Positions 1 to 9,527 of a stretch of DNA of 64,000 nt are shown piece by piece. Made by a program: the position numbers and the translations under genes. The DNA comes from Sphingomonas sp. J315 (GTDB taxonomy: Bacteria; Pseudomonadota; Alphaproteobacteria; Sphingomonadales; Sphingomonadaceae): assembly GCF_024666595.1 (NCBI RefSeq), contig NZ_CP088296.1, forward strand, positions 62,001 through 126,000, in the 5' to 3' direction. The notes beneath the pieces were generated by a model that was given only the letters and a program-made list of their open reading frames with translations, did no database searches and had not been told where the DNA came from. The first letter of the stretch is position 1; each line of letters begins with the position of its first letter.

Positions 1-866
1 TCGACTGGGAGGATTTCGACCGGCTGTCGCGTACCGTGCCGCTGCTCGCGCGGGTCTATCCCAATGGTTCGGCCGACGTGAACGGGTTCGAGGATGCCGG
101 CGGCCCGACCTTCGTCATCCGCGAGTTGCTGAAGGGCGGCATCCTGCATGGCGACACGCTGACCACCTTCGGCGACGGGCTCGACGCCTATGCGAAGAAG
201 CCCGGCCTCGACGGTGACGCGCTGGTCTGGAACGATCATGGCGCGGTCAGCCGCGACGACACGATCCTGCGCACGATCGACGCCCCATTCTCCGACGAGG
301 GCGGCTTCCGTATCCTCTCCGGCAATCTCGGCCGCGCCTGCATCAAGGTCAGCGCGGTCGAGCGCGACCGCTGGACGATCGAGGCCCCGTGCCGTGTGTT
401 CCAGACGCAGCAGGCAGTGCAGGATGCCTTTAAAGCGGGCGAACTCGACCGCGACGTCGTCGTCGTCGTCCGCTTTCAAGGGCCGCGCGCCAACGGCATG
501 CCCGAACTGCACAAGCTCACCCCCCCGCTCGGCGTCCTCCAGAATCGCGGTTTCCGCGTGGCATTGGTCACCGACGGCCGCATGTCGGGCGCGAGCGGCA
601 AGGTGCCCGCCGCGATCCATCTGTCGCCCGAGGCGCTGGGCGGCGGCCCGATCGGCAAGCTGCGCGATGGCGACGTCGTGCGCCTGTGCGCAGAGGAAGG
701 CGTCCTCCAGGCGCTGGTCGATCCCGCCGAATGGGACGCGCGCGAAATCTGCGCCGCGCCTCCGCCGGAATCCGGTACGGGCCGCGAGTTGTTCGCAATG
801 ATGCGCCTCGGCGCGAGCGAGGCGGAAGCCGGCGGTTCGGCGATGCTCGCCGCAGCCGGCCTCTAA
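1..866 (+). CDS. edd: Phosphogluconate dehydratase, C-terminal part (5' end outside window)
   Basis: Carboxy-terminal 287 residues, read from base 3, of the Entner-Doudoroff dehydratase that turns 6-phosphogluconate into 2-keto-3-deoxy-6-phosphogluconate (KDPG). The fragment has the IlvD/Edd family signature [17 protein letters not shown] about two thirds of the way along, preceded by [13 protein letters not shown]. The usual length is about 600 residues, so the N-terminal half with the Fe-S cluster ligands lies upstream of the window. It is followed 20 bp later by glk and then eda, the standard sphingomonad Entner-Doudoroff order. The family call is sure; the start cannot be seen. Confidence 0.96.
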   Translation, partial: DWEDFDRLSRTVPLLARVYPNGSADVNGFEDAGGPTFVIRELLKGGILHGDTLTTFGDGLDAYAKKPGLDGDALVWNDHGAVSRDDTILRTIDAPFSDEGGFRILSGNLGRACIKVSAVERDRWTIEAPCRVFQTQQAVQDAFKAGELDRDVVVVVRFQGPRANGMPELHKLTPPLGVLQNRGFRVALVTDGRMSGASGKVPAAIHLSPEALGGGPIGKLRDGDVVRLCAEEGVLQALVDPAEWDAREICAAPPPESGTGRELFAMMRLGASEAEAGGSAMLAAAGL

Positions 867-886
867 GAACGAGAAAAGGGAGAGTG

Positions 887-1857
887 ATGGAAGTCGTAGC
901 GGTCGATATCGGCGGGACCCATGCCCGCTTCGCCATTGCGGAAGTGGAAAGGGCCGCGTCGTCTCGCTCGGCGAGCCGGTGACGCAGAAGACCGCCGATC
1001 ATGGCAGCTTCCAGCTCGCCTGGCAGGCATCGGCCAAGGAATTTGGCCGCACCATGCCGCGCGCCGCCGCGATCGCCATTGCCTCGCCGATCAACGATGA
1101 GTTGATCAAGCTGACCAACAATCCGTGGATCATCCGCCCGCCCCTGATCAAGGAACGGCTGGAGGTGGATTCCTACACGCTGATCAACGATTTCGGCGCG
1201 ATCGGCCATGCCGTCGCCCAGCTTCCCGACAGCGATTTCGTCCATCTGTGCGGCCCGATGACAGCGTTGCCGGAAAAGGGATCGATCACCGTCTGCGGCC
1301 CCGGCACTGGCCTGGGCGTCGCGCAGGTCTTCCGTCCCCCCAGCGGCGGCTATCACGTCATCGCGACCGAGGGGGGGCATATGGACTTCGCCCCGCTCGA
1401 CAGCATCGAGGACGCCTATGTCCGCCGCCTCCGCTCGACCTACACCCGCGTGTCGGCCGAGCGGATCGTGTCCGGCCCCGGCATCGTCCCGATCTACGAA
1501 ACGCTGGCGCAGATTGAGGGCAAGGCGGTGCATAGCCTGTCCGACAAGGAAATCTGGACCCTCGCGCTGGAGGGCAAGGACAGCCTCGCCGTCGCCGCGC
1601 TCGACCGCTTCTGCCTCAGCCTCGGCGCGGTCGCGGGCGATCTCGCGCTCGCGCACGGCCCAACCGGCGTCGTCATCGCGGGCGGGCTCGGCTTCCGGCT
1701 CAAGGATCACCTGCTCGGCTCTGGATTTGCCCAGCGTTTCGTCGCAAAGGGGCGCTTCCAGGGGTTGATGTCCTCGATCCCCGTCAAGCTGATCACCCAC
1801 CCCCAGCCCGGCCTTTACGGCGCGGCGGCGGCCTATGCGCAGGAGCATACGCAATGA
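887..1857 (+). CDS. glk: Glucokinase (frameshifted in this sequence near 950)
   Basis: ATP-dependent glucokinase that phosphorylates glucose to feed the Entner-Doudoroff path. The start ATG at 887 follows a GAGAAAAGGGAGA ribosome site and reads MEVVAVDIGGTHARF, the phosphate-binding motif. That frame stops at 982. The rest of the protein continues in another frame from about 952: GRVVSLGEPVTQKT, INDFGAIGHAV, CGPGTGLGVAQ, EGGHMDFAP, GGLGF. Adding one base in the GGAAAGGG run at 947-953 restores a single 323-residue glucokinase, the normal family length. The 3' end overlaps eda by ATGA. The break is probably a sequencing error, since both halves are fully conserved. Confidence 0.9.
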
Positions 1858-2465
1858 GCATCGAAACCATCATGCGGACCAGCGCGGTCATCCCCGTCCT
1901 CGTCATCGACGACGCGGCGACCGCCAAGCCCCTCGCCGAAGCGCTGGTCGCAGGTGGTCTCAAGGTGCTCGAAGTCACGATGCGCACCCCCGCCGCGCTC
2001 GACGCGATCCGCGAGATGAAGAAGGTCGAAGGCGCGATCGTCGGTGCCGGCACCGTCGTCAACCCCGACCAGTTCGCGCAGGTGATGGATGCGGGCGCCG
2101 AATTCATCGTCTCCCCCGGCCTGACCGAACGGCTCGGCAAGGTGATCGTCGAAAGCGGCGTGCCGTTCCTGCCCGGTGTCGCCAATGCCGGCGATATCAT
2201 GCGTGGCTACGACCTCGGCCTGCGCCACTTCAAATTCTTCCCGGCGGAAACCAGCGGCGGACTCAAGGCGCTGAAAGCCCTCGCCGCCCCGTTCTACGAA
2301 GCGAAGTTCTGCCCCACTGGCGGCATTTCCGCGGCGACCGCACCCGACTGGCTCGGCTTCGACCCCGTCCTGTGCGTCGGAGGCAGCTGGGTAACGCCCA
2401 AGGGCGCGAGCATGGCCGAAGTCGAAGCACTGGCGCGGGAGGCGGCGACGCTCGCGCAACGCTGA
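1854..2465 (+). CDS. eda: KDPG aldolase
   Basis: 2-dehydro-3-deoxy-phosphogluconate aldolase, 203 residues, splits KDPG into pyruvate and glyceraldehyde 3-phosphate and so completes the Entner-Doudoroff pathway begun by edd. Visible family motifs are the glutamate segment LEVTMRTP near residue 45 and the Schiff-base lysine segment FKFFPAE near residue 128, followed by CPTGGIS. Length is typical for the class I trimeric enzyme. Its ATG lies in an ATGA overlap with the glk stop, so translation is probably coupled. Confidence 0.97.
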   Translation: MSIETIMRTSAVIPVLVIDDAATAKPLAEALVAGGLKVLEVTMRTPAALDAIREMKKVEGAIVGAGTVVNPDQFAQVMDAGAEFIVSPGLTERLGKVIVESGVPFLPGVANAGDIMRGYDLGLRHFKFFPAETSGGLKALKALAAPFYEAKFCPTGGISAATAPDWLGFDPVLCVGGSWVTPKGASMAEVEALAREAATLAQR

Positions 2466-2977
2466 TGGACGCGAGCCGTCAGCCACAGTTCCGCTTCTAT
2501 CCGGGTGCCTATGCCGATGGCGGACCGATGGAGCGATCCGATGCGCTTTGCGACGTGTGTCGGTTACCCTGTGGCTGGCGCTACACTGGCTCAGTCTATT
2601 CAGTTGCAGAGCTGAAAAATCTCTGTGCCCGTTGCCTTGCCGATGGCCGAACCGGCGCGGCCCTCAACGGCGCAGATTTTGGTTTTCACGATATCCGCCT
2701 GATTGGCGCAGCGCCCGAGCCGGCACGCGAATTAATGCAGCGCACGCCGGGCGTCGCCTGTTTCAATCCGTTCGTGTGGCCCGTGCTGGATGGCATGCCG
2801 CTTGCTTATATCGGCCCCGGGGATGACCCCGCCCTGCTCGCGTTGCCGGAGGTACGCGCGGCCATTGCCGCTGCGTTTGACGAAATCGGCTGGGATCCGG
2901 AGGAGCAATCCCCCTATGCGCTGCTGTTCCGCGAAGTGGATAGCGACCGCTGGCGCGCGGTGATCGACCTTGATTGA
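2465..2977 (+). CDS. CbrC/UPF0167-like protein with cysteine pairs
   Basis: 170-residue soluble protein whose ATG overlaps the eda stop (TGATG), so it is probably the last gene of the Entner-Doudoroff operon. The N-terminal half has a knuckle-like set of cysteines, C29-x2-C32 with C36 and then C54-x2-C57, suited to bind zinc. The order and the segment FNPFVWPVLDG fit the CbrC family (UPF0167, named for colicin E2 tolerance in Escherichia coli). The family assignment is from recalled pattern and is fairly likely; the molecular function is unknown. No signal peptide or membrane segment is seen. Confidence 0.75.
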   Translation: MDASRQPQFRFYPGAYADGGPMERSDALCDVCRLPCGWRYTGSVYSVAELKNLCARCLADGRTGAALNGADFGFHDIRLIGAAPEPARELMQRTPGVACFNPFVWPVLDGMPLAYIGPGDDPALLALPEVRAAIAAAFDEIGWDPEEQSPYALLFREVDSDRWRAVIDLD

Positions 2978-3051
2978 GGTAGCGCTCCCATAATTCGATT
3001 GTGCTCGCTCCCGCATTCGGCAAATCTCGCCGGCGACAGGGGGAGGTTTCT

Positions 3052-4332
3052 ATGGACGATGCGGTTTCGCCGCAGGCGACGCTTGCGAGGATCAGCGCGC
3101 GGCTGATGCCGCTGCTCTGCACCATGTACCTCCTCGCCTATATCGACCGGCAGAACGTCTCATATGCCAAGCTGGAGATGGTCGACGCGCTCGGCATGTC
3201 CGAAGCCGCCTATGGCCTTGGCGCCAGCCTGTTCTTCCTCGGCTATTTCCTGTTCGAGGCACCCGCCAACATGGTGCTCGCCCGCATTGGCGCGCGGGTG
3301 TGGTTCACCCGGATCATGCTCACCTGGGGTCTCATCACCGTCGCGCTCGGCTACACGCAAAGCCCGACGATGTTCTACGTCCTGCGCTTCCTGCTCGGCG
3401 CGGCGGAGGCGGGGTTCTTCCCCGGGGTGCTCTACCTCCTCACCCTCTGGTATCCGCAGGCGCACCGCGCGCGGATGGTCGGGCTGTTCATGATCGCCAG
3501 CGCCTTTGCCAATGCGGTCGGATCGCTGATCGGCGGCGCGCTGTTGGAACTGGACGGCGTGGCGGGCCTCGCCGGATGGCAATGGGTGTTCGTCGCCACC
3601 GGACTGCCCCCGGTGCTGCTCGCGCCTGTCGTATTGTGGAAACTGCCCAGCACCCCCGGCGAGGCGAAATGGCTGAGCGACGGCGAAAAACACTGGCTCG
3701 CCACTACCCTCGCCGCCGAAAGCCCGTCAGGCGACCATGGCTCGGCCTGGCGCGCTGTCGCCGACCCGCGCGTGCTGCTGCTCTCGCTGCTCTATTTCGC
3801 GATGCCGCTCGGTGCCTATGGCCTTAGCTACTGGCTCCCGACCATCGTCAAGAGCTTCGGCGCGTCGAATATCCAGAACGGCATCATCAACGTGATCCCG
3901 TGGATCCTCGTCGCGGCCGCGCTCTGGGCGGTCCCGCGTCACGCAGCGCGCCACGGGACGAGCCGCTGGCACGTCGCCGGCCCGATGCTGGTCGCCGCTG
4001 CCTTCTTCCTCGCCAGCGTCGTTGTGCCCGGCGCAGCGCTCAAATTCGCCTGTTTGTGCATCGCCGCCGCCGCGATCTTCTCCGCCCAGCCGGTGTTCTG
4101 GAGCGTACCGCAAGGGCTGCTCTGCGGGGCCCACGCCGCCGCCGGGCTCGCGGTGATCAACTCGGTCGGCAATCTCGGCGGATTTGCCGCGCAGAACGCG
4201 GTGCCGATGGTCCGCGACTATACCGGCAGCACGCTTGCGCCGATGGCGATGCTGGCCGGCGTGCTGGCAGTCGGAGGGCTCGCGTTTCTGATCGTGCTGC
4301 CACGCCTCGGAGTTGGGCGCAGCGCCGACTAG
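3052..4332 (+). CDS. MFS transporter, anion:cation symporter type
   Basis: 426-residue polytopic inner-membrane transporter of the major facilitator superfamily. The first helix region reads LAYIDRQNVSYAKL, followed by LFFLGYFLFEAPANM and ARIGARVWFTRIM, a pattern typical of the ACS family (tartrate, glucarate, 4-hydroxyphenylacetate and related organic anions). The ATG at 3052 is chosen because GGGGGAGG lies just upstream; a longer reading from 3001 has no such site. It sits behind the Entner-Doudoroff genes, so a sugar-acid substrate is plausible, but nothing in the sequence proves it. It converges on mltG with only 3 bp between them. Confidence 0.88.
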   Translation: MDDAVSPQATLARISARLMPLLCTMYLLAYIDRQNVSYAKLEMVDALGMSEAAYGLGASLFFLGYFLFEAPANMVLARIGARVWFTRIMLTWGLITVALGYTQSPTMFYVLRFLLGAAEAGFFPGVLYLLTLWYPQAHRARMVGLFMIASAFANAVGSLIGGALLELDGVAGLAGWQWVFVATGLPPVLLAPVVLWKLPSTPGEAKWLSDGEKHWLATTLAAESPSGDHGSAWRAVADPRVLLLSLLYFAMPLGAYGLSYWLPTIVKSFGASNIQNGIINVIPWILVAAALWAVPRHAARHGTSRWHVAGPMLVAAAFFLASVVVPGAALKFACLCIAAAAIFSAQPVFWSVPQGLLCGAHAAAGLAVINSVGNLGGFAAQNAVPMVRDYTGSTLAPMAMLAGVLAVGGLAFLIVLPRLGVGRSAD

Positions 4333-4335
4333 GCC

Positions 4336-5304
4336 CTACATCTCCCCCCGCGCGCGGCGCAGGGCATACCATTTCTGGACGTTGGCGTTGTGCTGCTCCA
4401 GCGTGTCGGCGAAGATATGCCCGCCGGTGCCATCCGCGACGAAGTAGAGCGCGCTGGTCTGTTCCGGGTTCAGCACAGCGTCGATGCTCGCGCGGCCCGG
4501 ATTGGCGATCGGCCCGATCGGCAGGCCCGCGCTGGCATAGGTATTGTACCCATTCTTGTCCTGCAGTTCGGAGCGCAGGATACGGCGGCCGAGCGGCTTG
4601 CCCTTGGTCACCGGATAGATGACGGTCGGATCGGCCTGCAATGGCATCCCGCGCTTCAGCCGGTTGGAATAGACCCCGGCGACCATCCGCCGCTCCTCGG
4701 GCTTCCCCGTTTCCTTTTCGACGATCGACGCGAGGATCAGCGCCTCACGCTCATTCGCCACCGCAATGCCCGGCTTGCGCTTCGCCCATGCCTTGCTGAG
4801 ATAGTCCAGCATCGCATTCTGCATGCGATCGAGCACCGCCTGCCGCGTATCGCCGCGATTATAGGCATAGCTGTCCGGCAGCACCGTGCCCTCGACCGGC
4901 ACCTCGACCTCACCCTCGAGCTGCTCGGCGGCCATCAGCCGCTCATGCACCATGATCGACGGCATCCCCTCGGGAATCATCACGAAGCGCTGGAGCGTGC
5001 GCCCGCCCTGCAGCATCTTGAGCAGGTCCGACTGACTGATCTTCGCCGGCACGCGATATTCGCCCGCCTGGATCGGCGTGTCGTCGCCAAACACCCGCGC
5101 CATCCACAGGAACAGGTCGGCATCGCGGATCGCGCCCTGCTTCTCAAGCTCGCGCGCGGCAGTGGTCAGGGTCGATCCCTGAGCCACCATCAGCGTCGAG
5201 TTGCGCGCGCCCGGACCGGGGCCACCCCAAAGCTGCGCCGCCCAAAAGGCCGCGCCGACGAGCGCGAGGATCAGGAGGACGCCGAAGCAGCCGAACTTGC
5301 GCAC
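4336..5304 (-). CDS. mltG: Endolytic peptidoglycan transglycosylase MltG
   Basis: 322-residue inner-membrane lytic transglycosylase (YceG family) that cuts nascent glycan strands and sets their length. It has one N-terminal membrane helix (about residues 6-24), a LysM-like stretch with IQAGEYRVP, the catalytic-glutamate segment ASIVEKETGKP, and the conserved TYASAGLPIGPIANPG near the C-terminus. GTG at 5304 is preferred because GGGAG lies six bases upstream; TTG at 5307 is the alternative. It follows fabF by about 20 bp, so it is probably co-transcribed with the fatty-acid genes, as in many proteobacteria. Confidence 0.95.
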   Translation of the reverse strand: MRKFGCFGVLLILALVGAAFWAAQLWGGPGPGARNSTLMVAQGSTLTTAARELEKQGAIRDADLFLWMARVFGDDTPIQAGEYRVPAKISQSDLLKMLQGGRTLQRFVMIPEGMPSIMVHERLMAAEQLEGEVEVPVEGTVLPDSYAYNRGDTRQAVLDRMQNAMLDYLSKAWAKRKPGIAVANEREALILASIVEKETGKPEERRMVAGVYSNRLKRGMPLQADPTVIYPVTKGKPLGRRILRSELQDKNGYNTYASAGLPIGPIANPGRASIDAVLNPEQTSALYFVADGTGGHIFADTLEQHNANVQKWYALRRARGEM

Positions 5305-5326
5305 CAACGTCTCCCGAACCTGCGGA

Positions 5327-6586
5327 TCAAACCGCCTTCATCACCAGCGACGCATTGGTCCCGCCAAAGCCGAACGAGTTGTTCAGCACCGCCTTCACCT
5401 TCCGCTCCTTGGCCTTGTGCGGCACCAGATCGACGCCGACGCAATTCTCGCTCGGATTGTCGAGGTTCAGCGTCGGCGGCACGATCTGGTCGCGCATGGC
5501 GAGGATGCAGAAGATGCTCTCCACCGCGCCCGCACCGCCCAGCAGATGGCCGATTGCCGACTTGGTCGAGCTCATCGACAGATCGCCGATCGCGTCGCCG
5601 AACAGGCGGCGAACACCGCCCAGCTCCAGTTCGTCGCCCAACGGGGTCGAGGTGCCGTGCGCGTTGATATAGTCGATGTCCGACAGCGCGAGGCCCGAGC
5701 GCTTCATCGCCATCTGCATCGACCGGAATGCGCCCGAACCCTCGGGGTGCGGTGCCGTGACGTGATAGGCGTCACCCGACAGGCCATAGCCGATCACTTC
5801 GGCATAAATCTTGGCACCACGCGCCTTGGCCCGCTCATATTCCTCGAGCACGACGATGCCCGCGCCCTCGCCCATGACGAACCCGTCGCGACCCTGATCC
5901 CATGGGCGGCTGGCGCGCCACGGTTCGTCGCGGAAGCCGGTCGACAGCGCGCGCGCCTGACCGAAACCGGCGATGCCAATCGGGCAAATGGTGCTTTCCG
6001 CGCCGCCCGCCAGCATGACGTCGGCGTCATCCATTGCGATCATCCGCGCAGCGTCGCCGATCGAATGCGCCCCGGTCGAACAGGCGGTAACCACCGCGTG
6101 ATTCGGCCCCATCAACCCGTATTTGATCGAAACCTGACCCGAGATCAGGTTGATCAGCCGACCATGCACGAAATGCGGCGAAACGCGCTTCGGCCCCTTC
6201 TCGTGCAGAACTAGCGATTCGCTCTCGATGCCCGGAAGGCCGCCGATTCCCGACCCGATCGAGCAACCGGCGCGCAGCCGCTCTTCCTCGCTCATGTCGA
6301 GCAGGCCGGCGTCCTCGATCGCCTGCCCCGCAGCGTCGATGCCATAGACGATGAACGGATCGACCTGGCGCTGGATCTTGTGATCGACGCGCTTGCCAGG
6401 GTCGAAGCCATATTCATGGTCGGCGGGCTTCACCTCACAGGCATAGTTGCTCTGGAAATCGGTCGCGTCAAAGCGTGTGATCGTCCCCGCGCCCGATTTG
6501 GCCGCGATGATGTTCGTCCACGTGGTTTCGACATCCCCGCCCAGCGGGGTGACAAGGCCGAGGCCGGTTACGACGACGCGCCGCAT
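5327..6586 (-). CDS. fabF: Beta-ketoacyl-ACP synthase II
   Basis: Condensing enzyme of type II fatty-acid synthesis; it extends acyl-ACP with malonyl-ACP. 419 residues, the usual length. The catalytic triad segments are visible: cysteine in TACSTGAHSIGDA, histidine in NAHGTSTPLGDE and histidine in SAIGHLLGGAG. The start follows a GGAGAG site. It lies downstream of acpP on the same strand, separated by a 10-bp-stem hairpin that may attenuate read-through, and leads into mltG. Confidence 0.98.
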   Translation of the reverse strand: MRRVVVTGLGLVTPLGGDVETTWTNIIAAKSGAGTITRFDATDFQSNYACEVKPADHEYGFDPGKRVDHKIQRQVDPFIVYGIDAAGQAIEDAGLLDMSEEERLRAGCSIGSGIGGLPGIESESLVLHEKGPKRVSPHFVHGRLINLISGQVSIKYGLMGPNHAVVTACSTGAHSIGDAARMIAMDDADVMLAGGAESTICPIGIAGFGQARALSTGFRDEPWRASRPWDQGRDGFVMGEGAGIVVLEEYERAKARGAKIYAEVIGYGLSGDAYHVTAPHPEGSGAFRSMQMAMKRSGLALSDIDYINAHGTSTPLGDELELGGVRRLFGDAIGDLSMSSTKSAIGHLLGGAGAVESIFCILAMRDQIVPPTLNLDNPSENCVGVDLVPHKAKERKVKAVLNNSFGFGGTNASLVMKAV

Positions 6587-6676
6587 AGCAACTCTCCGGT
6601 ATCAGGCATCGTGCTGAACCAAATGGAACCGATGTTCAGCGACCAACGATGCGACAGTAAAATGCTTCACAAAGGA

Positions 6677-6713
6677 AACGGCTCCCCACCCCTTTCCGGG
6701 ACCGGGAGCCGTT
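6677..6713 (-). terminator. Hairpin between acpP and fabF
   Basis: A perfect 10-bp inverted repeat, AACGGCTCCC paired with GGGAGCCGTT (6677-6686 with 6704-6713). Read on the minus strand just after the acpP stop it is followed by a T-rich stretch (TTTCCTTTG). It looks like an intrinsic terminator or partial attenuator, which would let the abundant carrier protein be made in excess over FabF. Confidence 0.7.
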
Positions 6714-6755
6714 CGTCAAATCCTGCCCATGCGGGCCGGCATCGCGGTGACCCGC

Positions 6756-6992
6756 TTAGCCCTGATTTTCGTCGATATAGGTGATCGCGTCCTTCACGGT
6801 CGTGATCTTTTCCGCCGCATCGTCGGGGATCTCGACACCGAATTCTTCCTCGAACGCCATCACCAGCTCGACGATGTCGAGGCTGTCCGCGCCCAGGTCG
6901 TCGATGAAGCTTGCATCCTCGGTCACCTTTTCGGCTTCGACGCCGAGGTGCTCGACGACGATCTTCTTCACGCGATCGGCGGTCTCGCTCAT
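6756..6992 (-). CDS. acpP: Acyl carrier protein
   Basis: 78-residue acidic acyl carrier protein, the cytoplasmic shuttle for growing fatty acids. The 4'-phosphopantetheine attachment serine is Ser37 in [18 protein letters not shown], the family signature. Length and acidity are typical. An AAGGAA ribosome site precedes the ATG. It stands between fabG and fabF on the minus strand, in the usual fabD-fabG-acpP-fabF order. Confidence 0.98.
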   Translation of the reverse strand: MSETADRVKKIVVEHLGVEAEKVTEDASFIDDLGADSLDIVELVMAFEEEFGVEIPDDAAEKITTVKDAITYIDENQG

Positions 6993-7090
6993 GTACCCTG
7001 TTCCTTCTTATGGGTTGAATCTCTAATCCTGAACGCACCTAGAACGCCGCCAGCCCCTGCGCAAGAGGGGGACGCAGCGTCACCGGTGGA

Positions 7091-7828
7091 TCACAGCATC
7101 GCCATGCCGCCATTCACGTGCAGTGTCTGGCCGGTGACATAGCCCGCTTCCTTCGACGCAAGATAGACCACCGCCGCAGCGATATCCTCGCCGCTGCCAA
7201 GATCGCCGGCCGGAATTTTTGTCAGCAGCGCGGTCTTCTGCGCCTCGGGCAATACGTCGGTCATCGCCGAGCGAATAAAGCCCGGCGCGACGCAGTTCAC
7301 GGTGATGTTGCGGCTCGCCAGTTCCTGCGCCAGCGCCTTGGACATTCCGACCAACCCGGCCTTGGACGCGGCATAGTTGGCCTGTCCCGGATTTCCGGTC
7401 GCGCCGACGACGGAGGTGATCGAGATCATCCGGCCATAGCGCGCCTTCATCATCGGCTTGGCAGCAGCGCGCATCAGGCGGAACGCGGCCTCAAGGTTGA
7501 CGCGGATCACGGTGTCCCATTCCTCATCCTTCATCCGCATGGCGAGGTTGTCGCGGGTGACGCCGGCATTGTTGACGAGGATGTCGAGCTTGCCGAGCGC
7601 TTCGACCGCCGACGGCACCAGCGCATCCACCGCTGCCGCATCGGACAGGTTGCAGGCGAGTGCGACATGATCCCCGCCCAGCTCAGCGCGAAACGCCTCC
7701 AGCTTCTCGGCATTGGACCCGGATACCGCCAGTCGCGCGCCTTGAGCGGCGACTGCCTTGGCGATCGCGGAACCGATCCCACCCGATGCGCCGGTCACCA
7801 GCGCGGTCATGCCTGTCAGGTCGAACAT
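7091..7828 (-). CDS. fabG: 3-oxoacyl-ACP reductase
   Basis: NADPH-dependent reductase of the first reducing step in fatty-acid elongation, short-chain dehydrogenase family. The cofactor motif TGASGGIG, NNAGV, the catalytic serine in SITSVVG and YAASK (Tyr and Lys) are all present. The start at 7828 (MFDLTGMTALV) is preferred because GGAG is at good distance and it matches family N-termini; ATG 7834 is an in-frame alternative only three bases from GGAG. It follows fabD closely, so one operon. Confidence 0.97.
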   Translation of the reverse strand: MFDLTGMTALVTGASGGIGSAIAKAVAAQGARLAVSGSNAEKLEAFRAELGGDHVALACNLSDAAAVDALVPSAVEALGKLDILVNNAGVTRDNLAMRMKDEEWDTVIRVNLEAAFRLMRAAAKPMMKARYGRMISITSVVGATGNPGQANYAASKAGLVGMSKALAQELASRNITVNCVAPGFIRSAMTDVLPEAQKTALLTKIPAGDLGSGEDIAAAVVYLASKEAGYVTGQTLHVNGGMAML

Positions 7829-7839
7829 ATTCATTCTCC

Positions 7840-8775
7840 TCAGAGCGCCTTTTCGAGCGCCTCGATATCATCCATCGTCACCACGCTCGTCACGGTCGCG
7901 TCCGGCGCAATCCGCTTGACCATCGCGCCCAGCACCTTGCCGCCAAGCTCGACGAACTGCGTCACGCCGGCCTCCTGCATCGCAAGAATCGACTCGCGCC
8001 AGCGCACGCGGCCGGTGATCTGATCGACCAGCAGCGTCTTCGCCTCGGCACCCGACGTGACCGGGGCTGCGGTGACATTGGCGTAGAGCGGCACCAGCAG
8101 GCCGTCGGTCGTCGCCTCGGCCAGGATCGCGTCCATTGCATCCGCCGCTGGCTGCATCAGCGAACAATGAAAGGGGGCAGACACCGGCAGCAGTACGCCG
8201 CGCTTGATCTCATAGTCCTTCACCAGCGCTACCGCGCGCTCGATCGCGCCGCGATGGCCGGAAATCACCACCTGGGTCGGGTCATTGTCGTTGGCGACCT
8301 CGCACACTTCGCCCTCGGCCGCCGCCGCGCTCAGCGCTTCCGCCTTGGCGATGTCGGCCCCGAGCAGCGCGGCCATCGCCCCCTCACCCACCGGCACCGC
8401 CGCCTGCATTGCCTGGCCGCGCGCCTTCAGCAGCGCTGCGGTCTGCGGCAGGCTGAACGCCCCTGCCGCGCACAATGCGCTATATTCGCCCAGCGAATGC
8501 CCCGCGACGAAATCGGCCTTGTCGGACAGCCGCACCCCGCCTTCCTTTTCCAGCACGCGCAGCACCGCGATGGCATGCGCCATGATCGCCGGCTGGGCGT
8601 TTTCGGTCAGCGTCAGGTCGCTCTCCGGCCCTTCGGTCATCAGCTTGAACAGCTTCTGCCCCAGCGCATCGTCGACCTCCTGAAACACCTCGCGCGCGGC
8701 GGCGCTCGCTTGGGCGAGCGCCAGCCCCATGCCGACCGACTGGCTCCCCTGCCCCGGAAAGATGAAGGCACGCAT
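7840..8775 (-). CDS. fabD: Malonyl-CoA:ACP transacylase
   Basis: 311-residue transacylase that loads malonate onto ACP. MRAFIFPGQGSQSVGMG at the N-terminus and the nucleophile elbow GHSLGEY are diagnostic; the later HCSLMQPAA segment carries the catalytic histidine region. The start at 8775 has GAGGAG upstream; a TTG two codons earlier is less likely. It is the first gene of the fabD-fabG-acpP-fabF-mltG run, and its promoter must lie in the 189-bp gap shared with the divergent RcnB-like gene. Confidence 0.97.
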   Translation of the reverse strand: MRAFIFPGQGSQSVGMGLALAQASAAAREVFQEVDDALGQKLFKLMTEGPESDLTLTENAQPAIMAHAIAVLRVLEKEGGVRLSDKADFVAGHSLGEYSALCAAGAFSLPQTAALLKARGQAMQAAVPVGEGAMAALLGADIAKAEALSAAAAEGEVCEVANDNDPTQVVISGHRGAIERAVALVKDYEIKRGVLLPVSAPFHCSLMQPAADAMDAILAEATTDGLLVPLYANVTAAPVTSGAEAKTLLVDQITGRVRWRESILAMQEAGVTQFVELGGKVLGAMVKRIAPDATVTSVVTMDDIEALEKAL

Positions 8776-8964
8776 GTTCAAGGCTCCTCTCGAAATCAGG
8801 CGGTCGCCCTAAGCCCGCTCCCCCCACAACCGCAAGATGAACGAAGCTGAACGGGTTGCGACACACGGCGACCATTTTGCACAACTTCCGCGAAACCCCT
8901 GCGACACGCGGCCCCCAGATTGATCTCGTCGCCCGATGACGGGCTCGAACGCAGGAGACTGAAG

Positions 8965-9345
8965 ATGAAGAAGTTTGTTCTCGCCGCCGTCGCCGCATCG
9001 GTCGCGGTCAGCCCGATACTCGCCGCCGCGCCCGCCGCAGCAGCTCCGCAGCGCCATACGACGGTCGTGAAGCACAAGCCGAACGGCAAGGTCGTGGTCC
9101 GCCAGCAGACTGTCGGCAAGGCGACCCCGCAGCGCTATCGCAAGTGGCAGCGCGGCCAGCGGTTCGACCACCGCTATGCCCAGAATTACCGCCAGATCGA
9201 CTATCGCCAGTACAACCGCCAGTATCGCGGTCACCTGAACGCCCCGCCGCGCGGCTATCGCTACGTCCAGTCGGGCAATGACATCGTGCTGGTCAGCATC
9301 GCGAGCGGCATCATCGGCGCCATCTTCGGCAACATGATCCGCTAA
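8965..9345 (+). CDS. RcnB-like small periplasmic protein
   Basis: 126-residue exported protein with a clear signal peptide (MKKFVLAAVAASVAVSPILA, cleavage after an alanine-rich stretch near residue 27). The mature part is rich in Arg, Tyr and Gln with repeated NYRQIDYRQYNRQYRG, then the GYRYVQSGNDIVLVSIASGII module that marks the RcnB family in alphaproteobacteria. RcnB of E. coli affects nickel/cobalt efflux, but most alphaproteobacterial members are uncharacterised. An AGGAG site precedes the ATG. It is divergent from fabD. Confidence 0.8.
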   Translation: MKKFVLAAVAASVAVSPILAAAPAAAAPQRHTTVVKHKPNGKVVVRQQTVGKATPQRYRKWQRGQRFDHRYAQNYRQIDYRQYNRQYRGHLNAPPRGYRYVQSGNDIVLVSIASGIIGAIFGNMIR

Positions 9346-9424
9346 AGGCTTCCTCCGGGCGGCGGGGTGTCCATCACCTCGCCGCTTGCCTTTTCCCGAA
9401 AGCGCGCGTAAGGGCGCGTCGTTG

Positions 9425-9450
9425 AGCGGCAGCCTCGGCTGGCCGCTTTT
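9425..9450 (+). terminator. Stem-loop with T run ahead of rpsF
   Basis: AGCGGCAGC and GCTGGCCGCT form a stem with one bulged base and a CTCG loop, followed directly by TTTT. It may end the RcnB-like transcript, or it may be part of an rpsF leader; ribosomal S6 operons often carry an S6:S18 binding structure here, but I cannot confirm that consensus. Confidence 0.45.
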
Positions 9451-9527
9451 CGTATTTGGAACGACAGCCGGAGGGGCGTCTCGCATGGTGCGGGCGTCAG
9501 CGATCGGCCAACAGTGAGAACAGACGC

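Noticed and set aside
568..1854. 428-codon frame antisense to edd and glk
   Set aside because: Shadow of two well-conserved genes; Arg/Asp-rich with no motif.
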